Origin: Nocardioides islandensis | GTDB lineage: Bacteria > Actinomycetota > Actinomycetes > Propionibacteriales > Nocardioidaceae | DNA: 64,000 nt | Direction: 5' to 3' | NCBI RefSeq assembly: GCF_015352455.1 | Contig: NZ_JADKPN010000021.1 | Span: forward strand, 1-64,000 | Shown: positions 40,047-47,534 of the stretch, one piece after another | Numbering within the stretch: position 1 is the stretch's first letter | Layout: each line of letters opens with the position of its first letter | Notes under the pieces: model-generated | Databases searched by the model: none | What the model was told of the DNA's origin: nothing | What the model saw: the letters and a program-made list of their open reading frames with translations, nothing else | Translations under genes and position numbers: made by a program

Positions 40047-40831
40047 AAGCGGATCCGGTAGGTCCGCTGGGTCGTGGCGTAGCCCGCTCTCTCGTACAGC
40101 GCCCGCGCGCCCTCGTTGAACCCGAAGACGTTGAGCCCGAGCTCGCGCGCCCCGAGGTCGACGGCGGCCCGGGCGGCCGCGTCCAGGATCTCCCGCCCGT
40201 ACCCCCGCCGGCGCCGCTCCTCGGCCACCTCGATGTCGTAGATGAACGCGTGGGTGCCCTCGACGAACACCCACAGGATGCCGAGGGGGACGTCGCCGTC
40301 GTACGGCGTCCAGAGGTGTTGTCCTGGTGAGTCGACGCCGTCGGGGAGCAGGTCCTGCGTGGACTCCTCGGACGCCTCGAGCGCGGCGGCCGCGTCGGTG
40401 ACCGCGCCGGAGTCCACGAGGTCCTGGGCGTACCCGGTCACCAGGTGAGCCCGGTACGCCACGAACTCCTCGGCGCCCATCGGCCGCAGCGTGACCCGGG
40501 GCGGCTCGGCGACCGGTACCGCCAGGTCGAGCAGCATCTGGGTCGCCCCCAGCGTGAGACCGCGGCCGTCGACCGCGGCGGTCAGCACCGGGTCGTCGGC
40601 GCGGACGTCCAGCGCGACCGACTCCTCGCCACGCTCGCGCAACGCCTCGAGCACCGCGTCGAACGAGACCGCGGCGTCCGCGACGGGGACGTCGAGCTGG
40701 TTGACGAGCGTTCCGCCCCGGCGTACCCCGGCCGACGCGGTGCCCAGCACGGCGCCGTCGCGCCGGATCTCCCAGGTCGTGCCCTCGTCGCCCCGCGAGG
40801 TCTCGACGGCCTCGGTGACGCCGGGGATCAC
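40043..40831 (-). CDS. GNAT family N-acetyltransferase
   Basis: A 262-residue protein whose C-terminal ~130 residues are a GNAT fold: LRPMGAEEFVAYRAHLVTGY, AFIYDIEVAEERRRRGYGRE (acetyl-CoA loop) and LGLNVFGFNEGARALYERAG. The N-terminal half resembles a degenerate second GNAT domain. GTG at 40831 overlaps the stop of the molybdopterin oxidoreductase gene, so they are coupled. Its own TAG stop shares CTAG with ptsI (40043-40046), a convergent 4-base overlap. Substrate unknown. Confidence 0.88.
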   Translation of the reverse strand: MIPGVTEAVETSRGDEGTTWEIRRDGAVLGTASAGVRRGGTLVNQLDVPVADAAVSFDAVLEALRERGEESVALDVRADDPVLTAAVDGRGLTLGATQMLLDLAVPVAEPPRVTLRPMGAEEFVAYRAHLVTGYAQDLVDSGAVTDAAAALEASEESTQDLLPDGVDSPGQHLWTPYDGDVPLGILWVFVEGTHAFIYDIEVAEERRRRGYGREILDAAARAAVDLGARELGLNVFGFNEGARALYERAGYATTQRTYRIRF

Positions 40832-42960
40832 GCGGGCGTCACCGTGACCGGTACGCCGCTCAGCGCCGCGTTGCCCGAGAGGTCCAGTGCCTCCGGGTCG
40901 GTGAGGTCGTTGATCGACACGCCGGGCACCTTGGTGGCGCGGGAGAGACGGGTGCCGTCGACCTGGTGGCCGTAGCCGTGGGGGAGCGAGACGACGCCGG
41001 GCATCATGTCGTCGCTGGCCTGCACGTCGACGGTGACCTCGCCGACGCGCGACGCGACGCGCACCAGCGCACCGTCCGTGATGCCGCGAGCCGACAGGTC
41101 GTCGGGGTGCATGAGCAGCCGGTGCCGAGGCCGCCCTCGGTTGACCCGCTCGATGTTGTGGAACCAGGCGTTGTTGTCCTGCTTGTGCCGGCGGCCGATG
41201 AGGACCAGCCCGTCCGGGCTCGACGAAAGCCGCTCGTCGAACCAGGTGCGCAACCGCGGCAGGTCGGAGACGACCAGGTCGGGCGCCAGGTCGATGCGCT
41301 TGTCCTTCGTCTGCAGCCGCTCGGGCATCGTCGGGCGCAGCGGGCCCAGGTCGATGCCCTCGGGGTGGGCGCGCAGCTGCTTGAGCGTCGTCACGCCGTT
41401 GGTGCGCAGCAGGCCCGCGAGGATGCGCGTGGGCGTCATGGCCAGCCGCGCGCGCTGCCTCAGGCGCGTCCGCAGCGACGGGCGGCGGACCAGCCGCTTC
41501 TGCACGCGCAGCGCGAGCTCGCGGTAGATCTCGTGGTCGTGCATCGCCCCGTCCGGCTTCGGGAGCACGGCCGGGGTGAACCGCGCCGTGTTCCGCACGG
41601 CCAGCCCGTGGAACACGATGTCGTAGTGGTCGCGCTCGAGCGCGGTCGTCGGCGGCAGGATCACGTCCGCGTGGCGGGTCGTCTCGTTGAGGTAGATGTC
41701 GATCGCCGCCATGAAGTCCAGGGAGTCGAACGCCTCGCCGAGCCGTCGGCCGTCCGGCGTCGACAGGACAGGGTTCCCGGCGATGGTGAGCATCGCGCGG
41801 ATCTGCCCGTCGCCGGGCGTCTCGATCTCCTCGCGCATCACCGCGGCGGGCAGCTCGCCGCCGTACTCGGGGATGCCGCGCACCCGGCTGCGCCACAGGT
41901 CGTAGTGGCCGGTGCCGACGAACCGGCGCGCGACGAAGTCCACGGCCGGCTCGGTGAACAGCACGCCGCCTGGGTGGTCGAAGCTGCCGGTCAGGATGTT
42001 GAGGCACTGGATGCCCCACTGCGCCAGCGAGCCGAAGCCCGTCGTCGAGACGCCGATCCGGCCGTACGCCGCGGAGCCGTCGGCCGCCGCGAGCTCGCGC
42101 GCCAGGCGGCGTACGTCGTCGGCCGCGATGCCGCTGACCCGCTCGGCCGCCTCGGGCGTGAACGGCTCGACCAGCTCGCGCACCCGGTCCACGTGGTCGA
42201 CGTACGGCGCCGGCCTGGTCAGCCCCTCCGCGAACAGCGTGCGGACCATCGCCAGGATGACCACGGCGTCGGACCCGGGCCGGACGAACAGGTGCTCGTC
42301 GGCGACCTTGGCCGTCTCGGTGCGCCGGGGGTCGACCACGACCATGCGCCCGCCCCGGGCCCTGAGGTCGCGCAGCCGGTTCGGGAAGTCGGGCACCGTC
42401 ATCAACGAGCCGTTGGAGGCCATCGGGTTGGCGCCGAACACCAGGAAGTACGACGTGCGGTCGATGTCCGGGATCGGCAGCAGCAGCTGGTGGCCGTACA
42501 GCTGCCAGGCCACCAGCTGGTGCGGGATCTGGTCGACCGAGGAGGCGCTGAAGCGGTTGCGCGTGCGCAGCGTCTTGACCATGGCCAGACCGTGGGTGGC
42601 CGAGCCGAGCGCGTGGGCGTTCGGGTTGCCGAGGTAGACGCCGATCGCGTCGCGGCCGTGCTCGTTGACGGCGCGGGCCAGGCCGTCGGCCACCAGGTCG
42701 AGCGCCTCGTCCCAGCCGATGTCGACCCACTCCGCGTCCGCGCCCTCGCCCACGCGGCGTACAGGGGTGCGGAGGCGGTCGGGGTCGGCGTGCACGTCGG
42801 CGAGCGAGACGCCCTTGGGGCAGATGTACCCGCGCGACAGCGGGTCCTGGTCGTTCCCGCGGATCGCGGTCACGCGCAGGTCGGGGCCGTCGCCCTCGAC
42901 GGTGAGCTCGAGGCCGCAGATGGCCTCGCACAGGTTGCAGACGCCGATGCGCGTGGGCAC
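40828..42960 (-). CDS. Molybdopterin-dependent oxidoreductase, DMSO-reductase superfamily
   Basis: A 710-residue formate-dehydrogenase/BisC-like protein. An N-terminal [4Fe-4S] site is formed by Cys8, Cys11, Cys15 and Cys47 (CNLCEAIC, GYICPKG). The molybdopterin folds follow with VVDPRRTETAKVADEHLFVR and ADVILPPTTALERDHYD. The C-terminal barrel has HPDDLSARGITDGALVRVAS. At the usual metal-ligand site the sequence is FSASSVDQIPHQ (Ser141, Asp143), with no Cys or Sec, so an oxygen ligand is likely. No Tat signal is visible, so it is probably cytoplasmic. Reaction unknown. No partner subunits are nearby. Confidence 0.92.
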   Translation of the reverse strand: MPTRIGVCNLCEAICGLELTVEGDGPDLRVTAIRGNDQDPLSRGYICPKGVSLADVHADPDRLRTPVRRVGEGADAEWVDIGWDEALDLVADGLARAVNEHGRDAIGVYLGNPNAHALGSATHGLAMVKTLRTRNRFSASSVDQIPHQLVAWQLYGHQLLLPIPDIDRTSYFLVFGANPMASNGSLMTVPDFPNRLRDLRARGGRMVVVDPRRTETAKVADEHLFVRPGSDAVVILAMVRTLFAEGLTRPAPYVDHVDRVRELVEPFTPEAAERVSGIAADDVRRLARELAAADGSAAYGRIGVSTTGFGSLAQWGIQCLNILTGSFDHPGGVLFTEPAVDFVARRFVGTGHYDLWRSRVRGIPEYGGELPAAVMREEIETPGDGQIRAMLTIAGNPVLSTPDGRRLGEAFDSLDFMAAIDIYLNETTRHADVILPPTTALERDHYDIVFHGLAVRNTARFTPAVLPKPDGAMHDHEIYRELALRVQKRLVRRPSLRTRLRQRARLAMTPTRILAGLLRTNGVTTLKQLRAHPEGIDLGPLRPTMPERLQTKDKRIDLAPDLVVSDLPRLRTWFDERLSSSPDGLVLIGRRHKQDNNAWFHNIERVNRGRPRHRLLMHPDDLSARGITDGALVRVASRVGEVTVDVQASDDMMPGVVSLPHGYGHQVDGTRLSRATKVPGVSINDLTDPEALDLSGNAALSGVPVTVTPA

Positions 42961-43059
42961 GACGCCATCCTCCCACGTGGCCAGGGGTGGGCCGGGCTAT
43001 CCTGCGGCTGACGCCGTCAGTGGGGCGGCGCAGGCTCGACGATCGGCGAAGGGACCAGC

Positions 43060-43323
43060 ATGGGGTACGGACTGGGAGTCTTCCTCCTGGCGGTGGGGCT
43101 GATCTTCGCCCTGGCCGTGCAAGACAGCATCGACGCCGTGAACCTCACCCTCGTCGGCTGGATCCTGGCCGGCTGTGGCGCGTTGGTCATCGTCCTGGTG
43201 GCCCTGCAGGCCAACCGGACCCGCGGTTCCGCGACCGTGGCCACCACGACCCACGCCGACGGCACCCAGACCACGACCGAGAAGCGGACCCAGACCGACC
43301 CGCCCCCGCCGCCCACCGCCTGA
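43060..43323 (+). CDS. Small two-TM membrane protein (DUF6458-like)
   Basis: An 87-residue protein with two helices (MGYGLGVFLLAVGLIFALAV and NLTLVGWILAGCGALVIVLV) and a Thr-rich hydrophilic tail (TTTHADGTQTTTEKRTQTDP). The GxGxxxxxxGxIxxxAV opening matches small actinobacterial DUF6458 proteins. A GAAGGGA ribosome site precedes the ATG, and TATCCT at 42998-43003 may be its -10 box. Function unknown. Confidence 0.78.
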   Translation: MGYGLGVFLLAVGLIFALAVQDSIDAVNLTLVGWILAGCGALVIVLVALQANRTRGSATVATTTHADGTQTTTEKRTQTDPPPPPTA

Positions 43324-43359
43324 GATAGTCAATAAAGTCGATCATGTTACTGTGACTGG

Positions 43360-44568
43360 GTGCAGCCCAGTCTCTCTCGTCGTTCGCTCCTGAGGGCCGG
43401 CGCGGCCGGCACGTTCGGCACGTTCGGCACGGTGGCCGTCGGCACCGTGGGGACCGCCGTTCCGTCGTACGCCGGCGCCCCGTTCATCCTCAAGCCGCTG
43501 CCGGCCGGGTGGTTCACCGACTTCGGCACCAACGCCGAGATGCGCTGGGACTCCGTCTCGTGGCGGGACCGGCTGACCGACCAGGCGCGGCTGTTCGTGC
43601 GCAACCACACCTCGACGCCGACCATCGACCGCGACGCGTGGCGGCTGCGTGTGTTCGGCACCGGGCTGGCCACGCCGCGGGTCGAGGCCGACGCGCTGTC
43701 GCTGTCGTACGCCGACCTGAGGGCACTCCCGGTGAGCAGCGTCACCGCGATCCACGAGTGCACGGGGAACGGCCGGTCGTTCTTCGCCTCCCAGCAGGGC
43801 ACGCCGGCCGCGGGCACGGCGTGGAGGCTCGGCGCCGTGGGGGCGGTGACCTGGGAGGGCGTCCGGCTGCGCGACGTGCTGGCCCGCATCGGCGTCAGCC
43901 CGTCCGCGGTCTCGATCCAGGCCACGGGGCTGGATCCGGACTACGTGACGGGCGGCGTGAGCTACAGCGCCGTGCGCCGGCCGTTCTCCGTCGACAAGGC
44001 GTTCGACGACGCGCTGCTCGCGTGGGGGATGAACGGCGAGCCGCTGCTGCCCGACCACGGGTACCCGCTGCGCCTCGTCCTCCCCGGCTGGGTCGGCATC
44101 GGCTCGATCAAGTGGCTCGGCTCCCTGGAGGTCGCCGACACCGAACTCACCTCGCCGTGGAACACCAAGTGGTACCGGATGACCGGCGGCGCCTACCCGG
44201 CCGGCTCCCCGCCGCTGACCGTGAACCCGGTGCGCTCGGCCTGGGAGCTCCCGTGGCAGGCCACCCTCGCGGCTCGCCCCGAGATCGAGCTGACAGGTCG
44301 CTCGTGGAGTGGCGCCGGGGAGATCGCGCACGTCGACGTGAGCACCGACGGCGGCACCACCTGGCGCCCGGCCCGCCCGTTCCGCCTCGGTCACCAGGAG
44401 GCGTGGACGCAGTGGCGCCACGTCTGGACGGCGCCGACCCGCGGCGACCACGTGCTGATGGCCCGGTCCACCGACCGGGCCGGTCGCACGCAGCCGCTCG
44501 TGACGCCGTACAACGACAACGGCTACTTCTTCGACGCGGTCGTGCGGCACCCGGTCACCGTGGCCTGA
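43360..44568 (+). CDS. Tat-exported sulfite-oxidase-like molybdoenzyme
   Basis: A 402-residue protein with a twin-arginine signal (SRRSLLRAGAAGT). The oxidoreductase molybdopterin domain has the molybdenum ligand Cys134 in VTAIHECTGNGRSFF, then EPLLPDHGYPLRLVLPGWVG and the conserved GIGSIKWLGSLEV. A C-terminal Mo-co dimerisation (Ig-like) domain has HVDVSTDGGTTWRPARPF and WRHVWTAPTRGDHVLMARST. It fits the SorA/YedY-related family acting outside the membrane. The electron acceptor, often a cytochrome, is not encoded nearby. The gap before it is AT-rich (AGTCAATAAAGTCGATCATG), a plausible promoter. Confidence 0.93.
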   Translation: MQPSLSRRSLLRAGAAGTFGTFGTVAVGTVGTAVPSYAGAPFILKPLPAGWFTDFGTNAEMRWDSVSWRDRLTDQARLFVRNHTSTPTIDRDAWRLRVFGTGLATPRVEADALSLSYADLRALPVSSVTAIHECTGNGRSFFASQQGTPAAGTAWRLGAVGAVTWEGVRLRDVLARIGVSPSAVSIQATGLDPDYVTGGVSYSAVRRPFSVDKAFDDALLAWGMNGEPLLPDHGYPLRLVLPGWVGIGSIKWLGSLEVADTELTSPWNTKWYRMTGGAYPAGSPPLTVNPVRSAWELPWQATLAARPEIELTGRSWSGAGEIAHVDVSTDGGTTWRPARPFRLGHQEAWTQWRHVWTAPTRGDHVLMARSTDRAGRTQPLVTPYNDNGYFFDAVVRHPVTVA

Positions 44569-44587
44569 CCGATCTCCCGGCCCTCCC

Positions 44588-44593
44588 TAGGCT
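44588..44593 (+). promoter_or_regulatory. Leaderless -10 box of the DUF480-methyltransferase gene
   Basis: TAGGCT, six bases (GGGCCC), GTG at 44600, with no ribosome site. Confidence 0.5.
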
Positions 44594-44599
44594 GGGCCC

Positions 44600-45808
44600 G
44601 TGCCCCTCGACCTGGACCTCGACGCCGTCGACCAGCGGGTGCTGGGCGCCCTGCTCGAGAAGCAGCGGACGGTGCCGGCGACGTACCCGATGACGCTGAA
44701 CGCGCTGCGGTCGGCCTGCAACCAGACCAGCAGCCGGGACCCGGTCACCGACTACGACGAGCCGATGCTCCAGGAGCGGCTGAAGGACCTGAAGGAACGG
44801 GGCCTGGTCCGGATCGTGTGGGCGGACCGGGGCCCGCGGACGCTGAAGTACCACCAGCTGCTCGACGAGAAGCTGCCGCTCGACGAGGCCGAACGGGCGT
44901 TGCTCACCGTCCTGCTGCTCCGCGGCCCCCAGGCGCCCGGGGAGCTGAGGACGCGGACCGAGCGGTTGCACGCGTTCGCCGACCGCGGCGAGGTCGAGCA
45001 GGTGCTGCGGCGGATGGCTGCCGGCGCGGCTCCGCTGGTGCACGAGCTCCCGCGCCGGCCCGGGCAGCACGACGCCCGGTGGGTGCACCTGCTCGGTCCG
45101 GTCGAGGACGATCACGCGGCGGGGCCGGCACCGACCGGGGTCGACCGCGAGGGCGTGCTCGCCGAGGGGTCGGCCGCACGCGACGCGAAGGTGCGGGCGA
45201 CCTACGACGCCGTGGCGACGGCGTACGCCGACCGGCTGGCCGCCGAGCTGGACCGCAAGCCGTTCGACCGCTGGCTCCTCGAGCGGCTGGCCGCCCTGGC
45301 AGAGGGACGCCCGGTCGTGGACGTCGGCACCGGGCCCGGCCACGTCGCGGCGTACCTCGCCGCGGCCGGCGCCGACGCCTCGGGCGTCGACCTGTCGCCC
45401 GGCATGGTCGAGGAGGCGCGTCGCCGGTTCCCGGACCTGCGCTTCTCCGTCGGCGACCTGACCGGGCTGCTGCGGCCGCCGGCGGCGTCGGGGTGGGGCG
45501 CGATCACGGCGTGGTACGCGCTGGTGCACCTCGCCGGCTCCGAGGTCGCCCCGGCCATCGGGTCCCTCGCGCGGGTGCTGGCCCCCGGCGGCTGGCTCGC
45601 CCTGGCGCTGCACGCCGGCGCCGAGGTGCACCACGCCGACGAGCTGATGGGGGAGCCCGTCGACGTCGACTTCGTGCTGCACGACCCGGAGGCCGTGGTC
45701 GCGGCGATGCGAGCCGCCGGGCTGGTGGACGTCGAGTGGTACCTGCGCGGCCCGCTCGACGGCGAGGTCGAGACCGACCGGGTGTACGTGCTGGGGCGGC
45801 ACCCCTAG
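44600..45808 (+). CDS. DUF480 (YceH)-SAM methyltransferase fusion protein
   Basis: A 402-residue two-domain protein. Residues 1-165 form the DUF480/YceH double winged-helix domain (VDQRVLGALLEKQRTVPATY, CNQTSSRDPVTDYDE, RGLVRIVWADRGPRTLKYHQ, LLRGPQAPGELRTRTERLHA). Residues 195-400 form a class I SAM methyltransferase with motif I VVDVGTGPGHVAAYL near 239-253, and VLAPGGWLALALHAG. In most bacteria the YceH domain stands alone. The methylated substrate is unknown. The frame is continuous through the junction, so the fusion is not an assembly join. Confidence 0.9.
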   Translation: MPLDLDLDAVDQRVLGALLEKQRTVPATYPMTLNALRSACNQTSSRDPVTDYDEPMLQERLKDLKERGLVRIVWADRGPRTLKYHQLLDEKLPLDEAERALLTVLLLRGPQAPGELRTRTERLHAFADRGEVEQVLRRMAAGAAPLVHELPRRPGQHDARWVHLLGPVEDDHAAGPAPTGVDREGVLAEGSAARDAKVRATYDAVATAYADRLAAELDRKPFDRWLLERLAALAEGRPVVDVGTGPGHVAAYLAAAGADASGVDLSPGMVEEARRRFPDLRFSVGDLTGLLRPPAASGWGAITAWYALVHLAGSEVAPAIGSLARVLAPGGWLALALHAGAEVHHADELMGEPVDVDFVLHDPEAVVAAMRAAGLVDVEWYLRGPLDGEVETDRVYVLGRHP

Positions 45809-45815
45809 CCGGCGA

Positions 45816-46826
45816 TCAGAGCCGCAGCTGCATCTCCAGCAGCCGCTCGACGTCGCGGAACCCGAGCAGCTCGTTGACGGCGTTCATGGGGGCGTTCACG
45901 CCCGCGACGGCGGTGAACACGTAGCGGCAGTCGGGGTACCGCGCCCGCACCGCCTGCAGGTTGACGAGCTTGAGGGCGAGGCCGAGCCGGTGGCCGCGGT
46001 GGCCGCGCACGACCAGGGTCCCGCCTTGGAGCGCCCGCCAGGACGCGACCTCGTTGACGAACAGCTCGGTGGTGCCCACGCAGGTGGCGTCGGCGGCGTA
46101 CGCGAGGACCCCGAACTGGTGCCGCCCCGTCGCCAGGAAGCGCGCGTCGCGCTCGGCGACCCGCTCGGGCGACCACACCTCGTCGTCGAGATCGAGCTCC
46201 CCGGTCGGGGCCTCGCTGACGAACGCCTCGCCCATCTGGCAGTACCCCTCGACGAGCGGCTCGGGGACGCGGTCCTGCCAGGCCTCCAGCCGGTACCCCT
46301 CGTGGTGCGCTGCCGCCTCGGCCGCCAGGGACGGCCAGTCGGGCTCGCTCTGGCCGAGGTCGCAGACCTGGGACATCTCGGCGATGCCCAGCTCGAACCC
46401 GCGCGCCGTCAGGAAGGACTCGCCGGGACCAGGACCGTCGACGGGGGAGTACGGCGAGGTCATCAGCACCGTGCGTCCGCTCGCCCGGGCGCGGTCGGTC
46501 ACGGTGGCGAGGAGGGCGGACCCGACCCCGCGGCGTCGGTGGTCCGGGTGGACGAACAGGCTCATCATCACCGCGACGTGCTGGTTGTCGAGGTGGGGGA
46601 GCGCGAGCTGGGCCATGCCCACCACCTCGCCGTCGAGGCTGGCGGACCAGATCACGTCGTCCTGGTCCTCGCGCGGCGTGGTCCAGGTGCGCAAGGCGGT
46701 CGGCCACGGCGCCCACACCTCGAACGGCCGGTCGGCGCGCGCCGCGGCCGACACGTCGAACAGGGCGTGCAGCAGCGGCTCGTTCGCGGGGTCGAACGGG
46801 TCGACCTCGGCAAGGGCGGGATCCAT
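45816..46826 (-). CDS. Tandem GNAT acetyltransferase
   Basis: A 336-residue protein made of two GNAT folds. The first has HVAVMMSLFVHPDHRRRGVG (acetyl-CoA loop) at about residues 85-105, and the second RGHRGHRLGLALKLVNLQAV near 275-294 with AVAGVNAPMNAVNELLGFRD at the end. The two-domain layout recalls mycothiol synthase (MshD) and related proteins, but I cannot assign that role. Leaderless promoter TACGGT six bases before the ATG. Convergent with the DUF480 fusion gene, 7 bases between stops. Confidence 0.88.
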   Translation of the reverse strand: MDPALAEVDPFDPANEPLLHALFDVSAAARADRPFEVWAPWPTALRTWTTPREDQDDVIWSASLDGEVVGMAQLALPHLDNQHVAVMMSLFVHPDHRRRGVGSALLATVTDRARASGRTVLMTSPYSPVDGPGPGESFLTARGFELGIAEMSQVCDLGQSEPDWPSLAAEAAAHHEGYRLEAWQDRVPEPLVEGYCQMGEAFVSEAPTGELDLDDEVWSPERVAERDARFLATGRHQFGVLAYAADATCVGTTELFVNEVASWRALQGGTLVVRGHRGHRLGLALKLVNLQAVRARYPDCRYVFTAVAGVNAPMNAVNELLGFRDVERLLEMQLRL

Positions 46827-46832
46827 GCCCGA

Positions 46833-46838
46833 ACCGTA
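46833..46838 (-). promoter_or_regulatory. Leaderless -10 box of the tandem GNAT gene
   Basis: Minus strand TACGGT, six bases (TCGGGC), ATG at 46826. Confidence 0.5.
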
Positions 46839-46892
46839 GGGACGACCGGGGACACCGCGCTCCTCGATTTAGCCGCTCCGTCACCGCGTTGA

Positions 46893-46898
46893 TAGCCT
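46893..46898 (+). promoter_or_regulatory. Candidate -10 box of rpsO
   Basis: TAGCCT in the gap before rpsO would start a leader of about 115 bases ending in GAGAGGAG (47006-47013), 6 bases before the ATG. The -35 region is weak. I see no leader fold of note. Confidence 0.35.
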
Positions 46899-47019
46899 GC
46901 AGCGGTTGTCCCACGGAGAAATACTGGGGACACCACCGCCGTGCAATCGGCCGCGGATTCCAGTGCCCGGGTGAACAGGCCCCGGCGCGCCGCGCAACGA
47001 GAACCGAGAGGAGCCCCGC

Positions 47020-47295
47020 ATGTCGATCGGAACCGACGCGGAGACCAAGAAGAAGATCATCGCCGAGTACGCCACGACCGAGGGCGACACCGGTTCCCCC
47101 GAGGTGCAGATCGCGCTGCTCAGCCACCGCATCAGCCACCTCACCGAGCACCTCAAGCAGCACAAGCACGACCACCACAGCCGTCGTGGGCTGCTGCTCC
47201 TGGTGGGTCAGCGCCGCCGGCTGCTGAACTACCTGCAGAAGACCGAGATCGAGCGCTACCGCTCGATCGTCGAGCGTCTCGGCCTGCGCCGCTGA
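47020..47295 (+). CDS. rpsO: 30S ribosomal protein S15
   Basis: A 91-residue ribosomal protein that binds the three-way junction of 16S rRNA. The family pattern is complete: IIAEYATTEGDTGSPEVQIA, LLSHRISHLTEHLKQHKHDH, HSRRGLLLLVGQRRRLLNYL and the C-terminal ERYRSIVERLGLRR. It has a strong GAGAGGAG ribosome site. It is followed by a perfect terminator and then pnp, the usual order. Confidence 0.98.
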   Translation: MSIGTDAETKKKIIAEYATTEGDTGSPEVQIALLSHRISHLTEHLKQHKHDHHSRRGLLLLVGQRRRLLNYLQKTEIERYRSIVERLGLRR

Positions 47296-47313
47296 CGCTG
47301 GACACACCCCGGG

Positions 47314-47338
47314 GAAGGGCCCGCTCAGCGGGCCCTTC
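47314..47338 (+). terminator. Terminator of rpsO
   Basis: GAAGGGCCCGC, loop TCA, then the exact complement: an 11-bp perfect stem 18 bases after the rpsO stop, followed by a mildly T-containing tail (GCTACATTTAC). It should separate rpsO from pnp. Confidence 0.8.
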
Positions 47339-47366
47339 GCTACATTTACAAGAGAAAACATCCACA

Positions 47367-47511
47367 GGAGCGATCCGCGAGGCAGCCTCCGGTCCTCGGT
47401 AGTGATCTTCAGAACCCGCCCCCGGTCCAGCGCGAACAGGGGCGTGCGCTCTGCGGGTCTCGATCGAAGACCGGCTCTCACAAGACGCGGGTCATGTCGC
47501 GGGATCGCTCC
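47367..47511 (+). ncRNA. Structured pnp leader (candidate Actino-pnp RNA)
   Basis: The ends of the leader pair over a long distance: GGAGCGATCC (47367-47376) plus GCG with CGC plus GGATCGCTCC (47502-47511), 13 bp with one bulged base. Inside, ACCCGC (47414-47419) pairs with GCGGGT (47453-47458), and CCGGTC (47389-47394) with GACCGG (47469-47474). A conserved motif named Actino-pnp RNA (Rfam) is known upstream of actinobacterial pnp genes. The position fits; identity with it is inferred and not aligned. It would control PNPase level, probably by RNase cleavage of the leader. Confidence 0.6.
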
Positions 47512-47534
47512 GCGCACAGATAGGAGAGCCGTTC

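Noticed and set aside
43324..43359. A longer sulfite-oxidase-like start using an earlier GTG
   Set aside because: The GTG near 43354 is out of frame, and the Tat motif SRRSLLRAG sits at the right distance from GTG 43360.
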